64,000 bases of DNA, taken from positions 20,207 to 84,206 of the forward strand of contig CAVRFM010000024.1 in the NCBI GenBank assembly GCA_963720375.1. Direction: 5' to 3'. The notes under the pieces were generated by a model. The model saw only the letters and a program-made list of their open reading frames with translations, was not told the DNA's origin and did no database searches. A program made the translations under genes and the position numbers. Origin of the DNA: JAPLHP01 sp963720375. Lineage in GTDB: Bacteria > Chloroflexota > Dehalococcoidia > UBA2247 > RBG-13-53-26. This document shows, piece after piece, positions 27,127 to 35,645 of the stretch. Numbering within the stretch: position 1 is the first letter of the stretch; the number at the start of each line of letters is the position of its first letter.

Positions 27127-27951
27127 CTAGCGTGGGCTATTCTCTTTCGTTCTTGGGGTGCATTTCAGCACAATGCCATCACTAAGTGATGGCATGTGTT
27201 GCGCCAATTTGTCCAAAGCCTTCAAAATGGTCATTGAAATACGTCTCGGCAACTTTGCCAGCATCATGCCCCACCATGGCGATGCGAAGAACAGCGACAC
27301 TCCAATGGACTGATCTACATTCATGTAACGCTCGACCATCTTCTTCACGGACTTATAGTCGAACCTGTATGTATGATCGAAAGGTGTTTGCCAAATCTTC
27401 TCGTAGATAGATTCTTCTCGGCGAAGTAGCTTTCTGAATCTGACAAAGAAGGTCCTTCCAATCCTGAAGCTCAAGCTATCAAGGTTAGCTACTGTGATGA
27501 TCACTGTCCCGGTTGGCTTCACTACTCTAGCCATCTCTTGTACTGCTCTCTCTGGAGTGGGGAAGTGATCCAGGGCGCCTTTGCACACGACCTTGTCAAG
27601 GGAGTGGTTCTTGATGGGCATGTATTCGCCTATCCCCCGGAGCAGAAAGACTCCCGTGCCATCGTTGCCGATATCTACCTTGGCATGGCCTATCATAGTC
27701 TCCGATGGCTCCAGCCCCAGGCAACTCCCTCCTCTTCTGGCTACAGCCATGGCATCGGTGGCTCGGCCACAACCTACGTCCAATACCTTTTCACCCTTCT
27801 TTGTGTCCACGGCATCAAGAGTGGCTTCCTCCAGCCGGCTGAAGAAGAAATCCAGATCGGGGAAAGTGACCGGAGGCACTACGTGCTTGTCGTCCCAATC
27901 GAGATCAAACTCGGCGTTGCTATTGCTCTTCTCCGAAATATCGCTGGTCAT
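27127..27951 (-). CDS. Class I SAM-dependent methyltransferase
   Basis: A 274-residue methyltransferase with KVLDVGCGRATDAMAVA, GLEPSETMI, GEYMPIKNHSLDKVVCKGALDHF and a C-terminal helical extension (RFRKLLRREESIYEK). Small molecule target unknown. Its start overlaps the stop of pheA (ATGA at 27948-27951), so it is translated from the pheA transcript. A 23-base perfect palindrome lies within the coding end at 27173-27195. Confidence 0.88.
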   Translation of the reverse strand: MTSDISEKSNSNAEFDLDWDDKHVVPPVTFPDLDFFFSRLEEATLDAVDTKKGEKVLDVGCGRATDAMAVARRGGSCLGLEPSETMIGHAKVDIGNDGTGVFLLRGIGEYMPIKNHSLDKVVCKGALDHFPTPERAVQEMARVVKPTGTVIITVANLDSLSFRIGRTFFVRFRKLLRREESIYEKIWQTPFDHTYRFDYKSVKKMVERYMNVDQSIGVSLFFASPWWGMMLAKLPRRISMTILKALDKLAQHMPSLSDGIVLKCTPRTKENSPR

Positions 27952-28784
27952 CTTTTCAATTGGTATTTAGGATAGGAGCCCAAGACCTTAAAGAAGGAGG
28001 TCTTTGCCTGTATCCTACCTAGTACCTCTCCTATAATCCTGTCCTGGCGATGTCCTTCTATGTCAACCAGGAAGATGTATTTCCCGAGGGCTTCCTTGGA
28101 GGGGCGTGATTCCACCTTTGCCAGATTAATGTTGTATTTGGCGAATTCTTCCAGCACGCCGTACAGCAAACCAGGGCGGTCATCATTGAAAGAGAAGCAG
28201 AGAGAAGTCTTATCCCTGCCCGTAGACGGAAGATCCTTCGGGGCAAGAACCACGAAGCGAGTGACATTGGGTGAGCGGTCTTGGATATTCTTTGCAAGGA
28301 TCTGTGCACCGTAGATCTCTGCTGCCCTGGAATTACCAATCGCCGCTGCCGGGGTGGAATAAGCCATCATCTGCTCAACAGCAGCTGCTGTGCTGAGTGC
28401 AGCGACTATCTGAGCTTTTGGGAAGCATCGCTCCAGAAACCGTCGACACTGTGCCAGCGCCTGCGGATGAGAGAATATCACACTCAGCTCTGTAGCTGAA
28501 GTCCCTGGCTTGACCAACAAGTGGTGCTCAATGTCAAGGATCAATTCTTGTCGAATGAGCAGCTTTGACTCATGTATGAGGAGGTCCAGGGTGTCGTTGA
28601 CAGACCCTTCGAGACTGTTCTCTATGGGTACCACTCCCTCATCTGCTATACCTGTCTCTACTGCAGAAGTGACGGCGGATATGCTAGGGAAGGGGATGAG
28701 TTGTGCCTCCGGATCGTATTTGAGAGAGGCTTCTTCGCTGAAGGTACCGGGTGGTCCTAGATAGGCGACGTTTCTCTTGCTCAT
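27948..28784 (-). CDS. pheA: Prephenate dehydratase
   Basis: Converts prephenate to phenylpyruvate in phenylalanine synthesis. It has 278 residues, without a chorismate mutase domain. The N-terminal catalytic part has YLGPPGTFSEEA, VVPIENSLEGSV and the catalytic NVTRFVVL. The C-terminal ACT domain (GLLYGVLEEFAKYNINL, KVESRP) is the phenylalanine feedback site in the family. No attenuator was seen upstream. Confidence 0.95.
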   Translation of the reverse strand: MSKRNVAYLGPPGTFSEEASLKYDPEAQLIPFPSISAVTSAVETGIADEGVVPIENSLEGSVNDTLDLLIHESKLLIRQELILDIEHHLLVKPGTSATELSVIFSHPQALAQCRRFLERCFPKAQIVAALSTAAAVEQMMAYSTPAAAIGNSRAAEIYGAQILAKNIQDRSPNVTRFVVLAPKDLPSTGRDKTSLCFSFNDDRPGLLYGVLEEFAKYNINLAKVESRPSKEALGKYIFLVDIEGHRQDRIIGEVLGRIQAKTSFFKVLGSYPKYQLKR

Positions 28785-28887
28785 CCTTGGCTGTCAACCA
28801 GAATTCTGTGTGACACTTCTCCTAAATCATGATTGGCTATGGCTATTGTGAGTCGCACCTTCTGTGCTCTCTATCGTGCCCTGTTAC

Positions 28888-28916
28888 ATTATAGCAACAA
28901 CCCTTGTTCTTGTCTT
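28888..28916 (-). promoter_or_regulatory. Probable promoter for pheA
   Basis: On the minus strand, AAGACA (complement of 28911-28916) and TATAAT (complement of 28888-28893) are 17 bp apart, giving a leader of about 97 nt before ATG 28784. The -10 is perfect; the -35 matches at four positions. Confidence 0.5.
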
Positions 28917-28932
28917 GCAGATGCCTATTTGA

Positions 28933-29154
28933 GTGACTCGGAGGCGGCTTTGTGCCATACCTCAAGGTATGGAGCCTGGGCTTGTATGTTGGGAGGGAAC
29001 TTGCCCCTGTTTCATCACTGTGAAAGGTACTGACGGAGACCTTTTAGTGGTCATTGGTGATGAGGACAAGAACAAGAAAAGGGCAGCGTGGAAGAGATAC
29101 TTCAGCGCATTCGAATGGAAGGGCGACAAGCTAGAAAAAGTGGAAGTCTCGTAA
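28933..29154 (+). CDS. Hypothetical small protein
   Basis: A 73-codon frame from GTG 28933, or about 61 residues from ATG 28969. It contains CWEGTCPCFITVKG followed by a charged region DEDKNKKRAAWKRYFSAFEW. The composition looks protein-like, and the Cys triad could bind metal, but no family is recognised and no clear ribosome binding site is present. It lies alone in the pheA to tRNA-Arg gap (28785-29275), where nothing else but promoters is visible. Confidence 0.35.
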   Translation: MTRRRLCAIPQGMEPGLVCWEGTCPCFITVKGTDGDLLVVIGDEDKNKKRAAWKRYFSAFEWKGDKLEKVEVS

Positions 29155-29234
29155 GTTACTTTGAGTGCGGAAATAATTGCCCTATGAAACACGGCTCCGT
29201 TACTTGAACAACCTCACAAGTTCTTCTGTCCAAG

Positions 29235-29263
29235 TTGTCGATTTGTCCTGCACGGGGTATCAT
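29235..29263 (+). promoter_or_regulatory. Promoter for tRNA-Arg
   Basis: TTGTCG (29235-29240), 17-bp spacer, TATCAT (29258-29263), ending 12 bp before the mature tRNA 5' end. Position and spacing are those expected of a sigma-70-type tRNA promoter. Confidence 0.6.
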
Positions 29264-29275
29264 AGACGGTGGTAT

Positions 29276-29348
29276 GCCCCTATAGCTCAGTTGGATAGAG
29301 CACCGGCCTCCGGAGCCGGGTGCGGGCGTTCGAGTCGCCCTAGGGGCG
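29276..29348 (+). tRNA. tRNA-Arg (anticodon CCG)
   Basis: Complete cloverleaf: acceptor GCCCCTA pairs with TAGGGGC, D arm GCTC/GAGC, anticodon stem CCGGC/GCCGG with loop CTCCGGA (anticodon 29310-29312 CCG, reading CGG), and T arm GGGCG-TTCGAGT-CGCCC. No CCA is encoded. The 3' end stops 2 bp before the stop codon of the convergent NuoG-like gene. Confidence 0.95.
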
Positions 29349-29350
29349 CA

Positions 29351-30079
29351 TCATTTGCAGTTGGGGCAAGTGTCAAAGAAGTCTTCGGGCAGTTTTAGCT
29401 TGGTTCTAATATATTCAAGCTGCTTCTCCGGTGCAAAGTAGTTCCCACATTTTTTGCATTTCTTCAGCTTGAAATTTACTTTCCAGTTGTGTATTGTCCT
29501 GGTATCACCCGAGTCTTCCATCTTTATGCATTTGGTGGGGCAGATGTATACGCAGGACCCGCAGCCTATGCAATCTGAAGCCGTGTCGAGGAATGGCGAA
29601 GCTACCTCTCGATTGACCCCTCTGTTCACCAGGCTGATGGCGCTGGTGCCTACTACCTCAGCACATGCTCGAACACATAAGCCGCAGAGGACACACTCGT
29701 TGTGATCAAGGTATTGTGGCCGGAATGAAGGTTTTTCCACCCCCATCTTTCTGGCCATGTCTTGTATCACCTTTACCCCTGAGCACCTGGCCAGCAGCAG
29801 CTCCATTAACATCTTACGATTGGTCAGCACCCTATCGGAATTGGTCTTCACCACAAGACCTTCCTCTACGGGATAGAGGCACGACGTTACCAATCTTGAG
29901 CGGTTATTCTTAGAGATCTCGACCAGGCAGAGGCGACAAGCGCCATATGGTTCCAGATCTTCATTGTAGCAGAGCGTGGGGATGTCGATGCCGTTATCCC
30001 TGGCCACCTCGAGTATCGTCTTCTCCTCTTCTGCTTGGAGACTCTTGCCATCAATGGTCAGGTTGATCAGTTTCTTCAT
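29351..30079 (-). CDS. NuoG-N/HoxU-like [2Fe-2S]/[4Fe-4S] subunit
   Basis: A 242-residue iron-sulfur protein like HoxU or the N-terminal part of NuoG. It has a [2Fe-2S] ferredoxin domain (PTLCYNEDLEPYGACRLC, then C), the His/Cys cluster region (QYLDHNECVLCGLCVRAC), a second [4Fe-4S] set (DCIGCGSCVYICP) and a C-terminal CKKC...CPNC zinc-ribbon-like end. The family carries electrons between an NADH-binding NuoF and a partner enzyme. ATG 30079 overlaps the NuoF-like stop as ATGA. Neighbours suggest it links POR to NAD. Confidence 0.9.
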   Translation of the reverse strand: MKKLINLTIDGKSLQAEEEKTILEVARDNGIDIPTLCYNEDLEPYGACRLCLVEISKNNRSRLVTSCLYPVEEGLVVKTNSDRVLTNRKMLMELLLARCSGVKVIQDMARKMGVEKPSFRPQYLDHNECVLCGLCVRACAEVVGTSAISLVNRGVNREVASPFLDTASDCIGCGSCVYICPTKCIKMEDSGDTRTIHNWKVNFKLKKCKKCGNYFAPEKQLEYIRTKLKLPEDFFDTCPNCK

Positions 30080-31950
30080 TTCACGCCTATAGCCTTCATC
30101 TTGCAGATGTCGTAGCAGGTTCCACACTTGATACAGAGTTCCTGGTTCAGAATGACTGGCTTCTTCTTAGCCACAAATGTTATTGCTTTTGTGGGACATG
30201 GTTCGACGCACAAGCCGCAGCCAGGGCATTTCTCATCGATAATGGAATAGGTAATCAGGTCTTTGCATACCCCTGCCGGACAGCGTCTCTCGTTGATGTG
30301 TGCCTCATACTCATTCCTGAAGTAGCGAATGGTGGTCAGAACTGGGTTGGCAGCTGTCCCTCCGAGAGCGCACAAAGAAGCGTCCTTGAGCGTAGCAGCT
30401 ATGCGTTCCAATAGTTCAATGTCTTCTTTTCTGCCTTCCCCTCTCGTGATGTCCGTAAGTATCTCCAGCATCCGCTTCAGGCCTTCGCGGCACGGCAGGC
30501 ACTTGCCGCAGGCTTCCTCCTGAAGGAAGCCGACGAAGTACTTGGCCATGTCCACCATACAGGTGTTCTCATCCGTCACAATCATGGCGCCTGATCCCAT
30601 CATGGAACCAACTCGGGTCAGTTCATCGAAGTCCACGGGGAGGTTCAGCAAGCTCTCGGGTATGAAGCCACCAGAGGGTCCGCCTGTCTGCACAGCCTTG
30701 AACTTCTTGCCACCCAGTATGCCGCCGCCAATGTCGTACACTATTTCTCGCAATGTCATGCCCATCGGGACCTCGACAAGGCCGGTGTTCTTCACTTTGC
30801 CCACCAGCGAGAATATTTTGGTCCCTTTGCTTCCTTTGGTGCCAATTTTGTTGAACCAGTCAGCACCCTTGAGGATGATGTGCGGGACATTTGCCCAAGT
30901 CTCCACATTATTCAGATCCGAAGGCCGGTTGTACAGGCCCTTCTCGGAAGTGTGGATGTACTTGGCCCGTGGCTCTCCCACCTTGCCCTCGAGTGATGCC
31001 ATCAGGGCGGTAGACTCTCCACAGACAAAGGCACCTCCGCCCCTGCTCACCTTGACCTTGAAGCCAAAACCGCTGCCAAGGATATTCTCCCCGAGAAGGC
31101 CAAGTTCTTCTGCCTGTTTGATAGCTATAGTAACGTTATCCACGGCCATGGGATATTCATGGCGAATGTATACATATCCCAGATTTGCCCCGATGGCATA
31201 GGCCCCGATTATCATCCCCTCGAGAACGCTGTGGGGATTGCCCTCCATCAAGCTGCGGTCCATGTATGCTCCGGGGTCTCCTTCGTCGCAGTTACAGATG
31301 ACGTATTTGATATCGCCGTGCGCTTCGCGGGTAGATTCCCACTTGGCGCCGGTGGGAAATCCGCCACCTCCGCGCCCACGCAGTCCTGACCGCTTGATCT
31401 CCTGGATTATCTGTTCGGGCTTCATATGGGAAAGGGCCTTAGCAAGGGCAGCATATCCGCCTATAGCTAGGTAGTCTTCTATAGAGGTTGGATCAATCTT
31501 GTTGTTGCTGTCGAGAAGGAGGCGCTGCTGTCTCTTATAGAATGGAACATCGGCTTCCTTCGTGTACCGCTCTCCCGTGTTGGGGTCTGTGTACAACAGT
31601 CTCTCGATGATATTCCCTTTGAGGACTGTCTCTGAGATGATCTCCGGGACATCCTCTATCTTGACCCGCTGATAGAAGATGCCCTGTGGGTAGATGGTGA
31701 GAAGCGCTCCTCTTTCGCAGAAGCCAGGGCATCCCGTGGCTCTGATGTCAACCTTGTCTTGAAGTCTGTTCTTCTCGACCTCATTCTTGAACGCAGTGAG
31801 TATGTCAGTACATCCATACGCAAGGCAACCGGTGCCGACGCAGAGGGCTATGCAAGGTTTGCTGCGGTCTTTTCTCTCGACAATGGACTTTCGCAGGCTC
31901 TCAAGTTGCTGAGAGGAACTCAATCTGCCCATCTGTTCTCTAGTTTGCAT
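30076..31950 (-). CDS. NuoF/HndC-like NADH-binding flavoprotein with extra Fe-S domains
   Basis: A 624-residue subunit as in HndC/HydB of NAD-linked ferredoxin or hydrogenase complexes. It has an N-terminal thioredoxin-like [2Fe-2S] domain (CVGTGCLAYGC, ATGCPGFCERG), then the NuoF core: the NADH/FMN loop GLRGRGGGGFPTGAKW, ICNCDEGDPGAYMDRSLMEG, GAFVCGESTAL, and the cluster motif ACGKCLPCREG. Two C-terminal [4Fe-4S] motifs follow (CPGCGLCVEPCP, CIKCGTCYDICK). Cytoplasmic, flavin dependent. It sits between NuoE- and NuoG-like genes. Confidence 0.94.
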   Translation of the reverse strand: MQTREQMGRLSSSQQLESLRKSIVERKDRSKPCIALCVGTGCLAYGCTDILTAFKNEVEKNRLQDKVDIRATGCPGFCERGALLTIYPQGIFYQRVKIEDVPEIISETVLKGNIIERLLYTDPNTGERYTKEADVPFYKRQQRLLLDSNNKIDPTSIEDYLAIGGYAALAKALSHMKPEQIIQEIKRSGLRGRGGGGFPTGAKWESTREAHGDIKYVICNCDEGDPGAYMDRSLMEGNPHSVLEGMIIGAYAIGANLGYVYIRHEYPMAVDNVTIAIKQAEELGLLGENILGSGFGFKVKVSRGGGAFVCGESTALMASLEGKVGEPRAKYIHTSEKGLYNRPSDLNNVETWANVPHIILKGADWFNKIGTKGSKGTKIFSLVGKVKNTGLVEVPMGMTLREIVYDIGGGILGGKKFKAVQTGGPSGGFIPESLLNLPVDFDELTRVGSMMGSGAMIVTDENTCMVDMAKYFVGFLQEEACGKCLPCREGLKRMLEILTDITRGEGRKEDIELLERIAATLKDASLCALGGTAANPVLTTIRYFRNEYEAHINERRCPAGVCKDLITYSIIDEKCPGCGLCVEPCPTKAITFVAKKKPVILNQELCIKCGTCYDICKMKAIGVK

Positions 31951-31952
31951 CT

Positions 31953-32402
31953 TTATTCATACTTCGCCAGTAGCGAGCTGACTTTATCGCTTGACATCTG
32001 CCCATGGTACTTATCGTCTATCATTACCATCGGGCCAAGGGCGCAACATCCGACGCAGTTGACCGTCTCGAGGGTGAACCGGAGGTCTTTCGTTGTTTCC
32101 TTCCTCTTGACCCCTAGGTCGAGTTCCATTTTATCCACAACTCTATTTGCCCCTCTGACGTGGCAGGCCGTACCCAGGCAGACTTTGATCAAGTGTCGGC
32201 CCCTTGGGGTCAGGCTGAAGGCCTTAAAGAATGTAGCCACGCCGTATACTTGACTCATTGGGACATTGAGAAGCTTCACTACCTCCTCCAGTGCTTCCTT
32301 TGGCAGGTAGCAGTACTCGGTCTGGATGTCTTGCAGAATAGAAACCAGTTGACCCTTGTCACCTTCATATCTGTCCACTATCGCCTGTATCTTGGTTGCC
32401 AC
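31953..32402 (-). CDS. NuoE/HndA-like thioredoxin-fold [2Fe-2S] subunit
   Basis: A 149-residue NuoE-family subunit with helical N-terminus (LVSILQDIQTEYCYLP) and the four cluster cysteines in CLGTACHVRG and CVGCCALGPM. It abuts porB upstream: the porB stop and this start are adjacent. It forms the NADH-dehydrogenase module with the next two genes. Confidence 0.93.
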   Translation of the reverse strand: MATKIQAIVDRYEGDKGQLVSILQDIQTEYCYLPKEALEEVVKLLNVPMSQVYGVATFFKAFSLTPRGRHLIKVCLGTACHVRGANRVVDKMELDLGVKRKETTKDLRFTLETVNCVGCCALGPMVMIDDKYHGQMSSDKVSSLLAKYE

Positions 32403-33323
32403 CTAAGCCTCCACCTTCCTCTTCAGTTTTTGATATTCCTTATTTACTCCCTCTTGCATTCGTTCTATCTCTTCTTTGGGAAGATGGCGGAATCTGCCTT
32501 GTGGCGTCAGATAGTCGCGCACCGGCCGGAGTTTGGAGGAATCGAAGTTCAATCTGTATTTGCCGTTCTCAACCTCGTAGAGTGGGAAAACGCCTGTCTC
32601 AACGGCCAAACGCCCCATCCTGATACTGAGGTCGGTGGGGTAACGCCAACCCGTAGGACAAGGTGAGAGCACATGCAGGTATGATGGACCGTGAGTTGCC
32701 ACTGCCTTGGTGACCTTTTCTATCAAGTCGAATGGATAGCTGGGGCATGCTGTGGCCACATAAGGGATATCGTGCGCTGCTGCGATAGCTGGCATATTCT
32801 TCTTCCAGGTGGTCTGGCCGATGCTCAGTTTACCGGCTGGCGAGGTAGTAGTAGCGGCTCCGAAAGGAGTACCGCTGGATCTCTGTATACCGGTGTTCAT
32901 ATAGGCTTCGTTGTCGAAGCAAACATAGAGGAAGTCGTGTCCTCGCTCCCAGGCGCCTGAGAGCGATTGAAGCCCTATGTCGAATGTTGCCCCGTCCCCG
33001 CCCATAGCCACTACCTTCGGCATCTTGGCTCTGGTGCCTTTCTCATTGAGGATCTTCAGGGCTGCTTCAATACCGGAGGCAACTGCCGAGGCATTCTCAA
33101 AAAGTGTGTGTATCCAGGGGACTCGCCACGAGGTAGTGGGAAACGGCGAGGAAACGATCTCCATGCATCCGGTGGCATTGGATATGATGACCTCTCTGCC
33201 GAGTGCCTTGGTTACCAATCTTACTGCCAGGGCTTCTCCGCAGCCTATGCAAGCACGATGGCCGGGGGCAAAGTAGTCCTTTTGAGGCAATAGCCTGGGA
33301 ACATATATCGCGAAGTTTTCCAC
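32403..33323 (-). CDS. porB: Pyruvate/2-oxoacid:ferredoxin oxidoreductase beta subunit
   Basis: The thiamine-diphosphate subunit, 306 residues. It has CIGCGEALAVRLV at the N-terminus (cluster/TPP contacts), GDGATFDIGLQSLSGA as the TPP-Mg motif, and NEAYMNTGIQRSSGTPFGA, typical of PorB. Start is GTG 33323, directly following the porA TAA. Pyruvate is the default substrate, but branched 2-oxoacids are possible because VOR has the same subunits. Confidence 0.94.
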   Translation of the reverse strand: MENFAIYVPRLLPQKDYFAPGHRACIGCGEALAVRLVTKALGREVIISNATGCMEIVSSPFPTTSWRVPWIHTLFENASAVASGIEAALKILNEKGTRAKMPKVVAMGGDGATFDIGLQSLSGAWERGHDFLYVCFDNEAYMNTGIQRSSGTPFGAATTTSPAGKLSIGQTTWKKNMPAIAAAHDIPYVATACPSYPFDLIEKVTKAVATHGPSYLHVLSPCPTGWRYPTDLSIRMGRLAVETGVFPLYEVENGKYRLNFDSSKLRPVRDYLTPQGRFRHLPKEEIERMQEGVNKEYQKLKRKVEA

Positions 33324-34507
33324 TTACTGTCCTCTGACTCCGATTGTCTCTACTTCCTCTCCACCTGTCTCTGCAATCTCCTTGCCCCTCTCGATCATAT
33401 TGTACGAATTCCTGGACCGAGAGATCGCGGCCTCCCAGGCCTCCGATAAACCCTGCTATCTTCGGTCTCTTCTTCTGAGAATAAAGTGCCGCTTTTACTT
33501 CAGAGCAGACCGGCCCGGGGGGTCCTCCGGGAGATATGCAGCGATCCAGGACGACCAGGGTCTGGCACCTTCCGGTAGCCTTGCGCAGTTCCTCGAAGGG
33601 GAACGGCCTCCAGAGGCGCAGCCTGATAAGGCCTACCTTCTCGTTCCTGTCCCTCAACTGGTCTATCGCCTCCATGGCTATCTCACTGTAACTACCCATA
33701 GTTAGAAGTAGGGTATCAGCATCCTCCGTTCGGTAGTGCTCAACAGCCCGGTATTGGCGCCCACTCACCTTGGCAAACTCGTTCCACACTTCATTGATTA
33801 TGTCCCTGGTGGATCGCAGAGCAGCTTCCATGGATTTTCTGGCTTCGGTATACAGGATGGGGACAGTGAATGCCCCTATAGTTACCGGCTTGTCAGTATC
33901 CAGACGCAAACGGGTGATGGTATGGAGGCAGGAATCCCTCCACTTGGCTCTTGTCCAAAAGGAAGAGGGGTTCAACGACATGGGACAGGTGGAAACCGTC
34001 TATGTGGATCATCACTGGGAAGAGAACATTGGGGTGTTCACCGATGCGGAAGGCACATACTGTGAGATCGAGAGCCTGTTGTCCGTTCTCGGCGAAGATT
34101 TGAATCCAGCCGCAATCCCGCACCGCCATCACATCGGAGTGGTCGCCCCATACGCTCAATGGGGATGACAGTGCTCTGTTTGCTACACCCATGACTATAG
34201 GCAGTCTCAGGCCGGAAGCCACATACAAGACCTCGTGCATTAGCTCCAGTCCCTGTCCTGCCGTAGCTGTGAAGGTCCTGGCTCCGGTAGCTGATGAGCC
34301 AAGGCAGGCACTCATCGCCGAGTGCTCAGACTCAACCGGGATATACTCCGCATTAAGTTCTCCGTTGGCCACCATTTCAGCCAATCGCTCTACTATATGT
34401 GTTTGGGGAGTGATGGGGTAGGCGGCAATCACATCGACATTGGCCAGCCTTACGGCCTCGGCCATTGCCAGGGAGCCTTCCATTCCTACCATTTCCATTC
34501 CTGTCAT
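33324..34507 (-). CDS. porA: Pyruvate/2-oxoacid:ferredoxin oxidoreductase alpha subunit, two frame breaks
   Basis: PorA of about 393 residues spread over three frames. Segment 1 (34507-33893) holds AAYPITPQTHIVE, ATAGQGLELMHEVLY and GDHSDVMAVRDCGWIQ. Segment 2 (about 33900-33400) holds DTDKPVTIGAF, LLLTMGSYSEIAMEAI, LRLWRPFPFEEL and GFIGGLGGRDLSVQEF. Segment 3 (about 33400-33324) holds ERGKEIAETGG and ends at TAA 33324. Each join needs one surplus base removed: near CC 33900-33901 and near 33397-33406. After correction the length and motifs are normal. ATG 34507 overlaps the porD stop as ATGA. Confidence 0.88.
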
Positions 34508-34800
34508 ACCTCCGGGACCATGCTTATGGCCTGAGTCCAGCACTCTCTGGCACAGATGCCGCAGCCCTTACAGTAGTAGAGGTCAGCCTCGAAATAGCCT
34601 TCCTTGTCATGGGAGATACAGCCCTCGGGACAAAAGAGATAGCATATGCCGCACTTGATGCATCTATCCTTGTTCCAAATCGGTCTCTCTGATCTCCAGT
34701 CGCCGGTCTTGTACTCGGCAGCATTCCCTGGCGTGCTTATCGCTGCCCCGATCTCGATATCCTGCCAGGTAAGATCAGTATCTTTCCGCTTTGTACTCAA
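34504..34800 (-). CDS. porD: Pyruvate/2-oxoacid:ferredoxin oxidoreductase delta (ferredoxin) subunit
   Basis: A 98-residue 2x[4Fe-4S] ferredoxin subunit with CIKCGICYLFCPEGC and CKGCGICARECW. The preceding NKDRCIKC context and separate delta gene are typical of four-subunit archaeal-type POR/VOR. Confidence 0.93.
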   Translation of the reverse strand: MSTKRKDTDLTWQDIEIGAAISTPGNAAEYKTGDWRSERPIWNKDRCIKCGICYLFCPEGCISHDKEGYFEADLYYCKGCGICARECWTQAISMVPEV

Positions 34801-34826
34801 GTTGTTCTCCTGCTAACTACGCCTTT

Positions 34827-35372
34827 TCAGGCCATTGACGTTTTCTCGTAAGCCTTCTTGCAACTCTCCAGGTTCGCTGCTGCTCTATTTCCGAAACGAT
34901 GTTTGAGTGGCTCCTCAAGTGAGTCTATTTTCACTATGTTGGTAGCTCTCAATATTGCTCCCAACATAGTTGTGTTCACAATGTTGACACCGATCGTCTC
35001 AACAGCGATGGAAGCTGCGTCCACGGTTGCCACTGTCCATTTGTTCCCGAAACGGGCCTTTATCTCCGTTGCCGTGCTCTTGGTGTTTAGTACTATGATG
35101 CCCTTTTCTTTCAGCCCGGAACTGACATCCATGATGTTGAGCAGTCCTGGATCAAGCACTACAACGACATTAGGTTCCCTGATTTCTCCTCTGATGCGGA
35201 TGTGTTTATCGTCTACTCTCACAAACGCCTGAACTGGCGCCCCGCGTCTTTCTGGGCCGAAACTGGGGAATGCCTGGGCGTATTTGCCTTCGCCAATCGC
35301 AGCGAGGGCGAGCATTTCTGCTGAAGTCACAGCACCCTGCCCGCCCCGGCCATGCAATCTTATCTCAATCAT
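34827..35372 (-). CDS. porG: Pyruvate/2-oxoacid:ferredoxin oxidoreductase gamma subunit
   Basis: A 181-residue gamma subunit with HGRGGQGAVTSAEMLA and FPSFGPERRGAPVQAFVR, both hallmarks. It is the first gene of the operon porG-porD-porA-porB-nuoE-nuoF-nuoG-like. The ATG lies only about 5 nt after the transcription start predicted from the promoter, and no Shine-Dalgarno is seen, so the message may be leaderless. Confidence 0.93.
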   Translation of the reverse strand: MIEIRLHGRGGQGAVTSAEMLALAAIGEGKYAQAFPSFGPERRGAPVQAFVRVDDKHIRIRGEIREPNVVVVLDPGLLNIMDVSSGLKEKGIIVLNTKSTATEIKARFGNKWTVATVDAASIAVETIGVNIVNTTMLGAILRATNIVKIDSLEEPLKHRFGNRAAANLESCKKAYEKTSMA

Positions 35373-35383
35373 AGCTAAATTCT

Positions 35384-35412
35384 ATTATAAAATATACCAG
35401 ATGACAGCACAA
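35384..35412 (-). promoter_or_regulatory. Promoter of the por-nuo operon
   Basis: On the minus strand TTGTGC (complement of 35407-35412), 17-bp spacer, TATAAT (complement of 35384-35389). The predicted start near 35377 is about 5 nt before ATG 35372, implying a very short leader. Confidence 0.6.
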
Positions 35413-35458
35413 CGCCGATGTTGACATAAAGAGCACCACGCGACTCAGATGTGATATT

Positions 35459-35487
35459 TTGACTTCAAACCAGGGGCATGCTATATT
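35459..35487 (+). promoter_or_regulatory. Promoter for tRNA-Pro
   Basis: TTGACT (35459-35464), exact 17-bp spacer, TATATT (35482-35487), ending 8 bp before the tRNA. One of the best promoter matches in the window. It may also feed the downstream mutase operon, since no obvious terminator separates them. Confidence 0.7.
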
Positions 35488-35495
35488 CCACGCTG

Positions 35496-35572
35496 CGGGG
35501 TGTAGCGCAGCGGGCTAGCGCGCATGGTTTGGGACCATGAGGTCGGAGGTTCAAATCCTCTCACCCCGACCA
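35496..35572 (+). tRNA. tRNA-Pro (anticodon TGG)
   Basis: 77-nt cloverleaf with acceptor CGGGGTG/CACCCCG, anticodon stem CATGG/CCATG around loop TTTGGGA (anticodon TGG, reading CCA), T arm GGAGG-TTCAAAT-CCTCT, and encoded CCA at 35570-35572. It is the only tRNA in the window with an encoded CCA. Confidence 0.96.
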
Positions 35573-35645
35573 TTTTCGATTAGAACGTCTAGCAGTCAAC
35601 CCGGATGATCATTCTTAGGTATTGGTATTGTAGTTAAGGGGGAAA

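Noticed and set aside
29177..29398. 73-codon ORF covering the tRNA-Arg
   Set aside because: It reads through the tRNA (the AIAQLDRAPASG-type translation typical of tRNA genes), so it is not a protein.
33097..33323. C-terminal run-on of the middle porA frame into porB
   Set aside because: It reads as Arg-rich nonsense past 33400 and lies over porB in another frame; the true PorA tail ends at TAA 33324.
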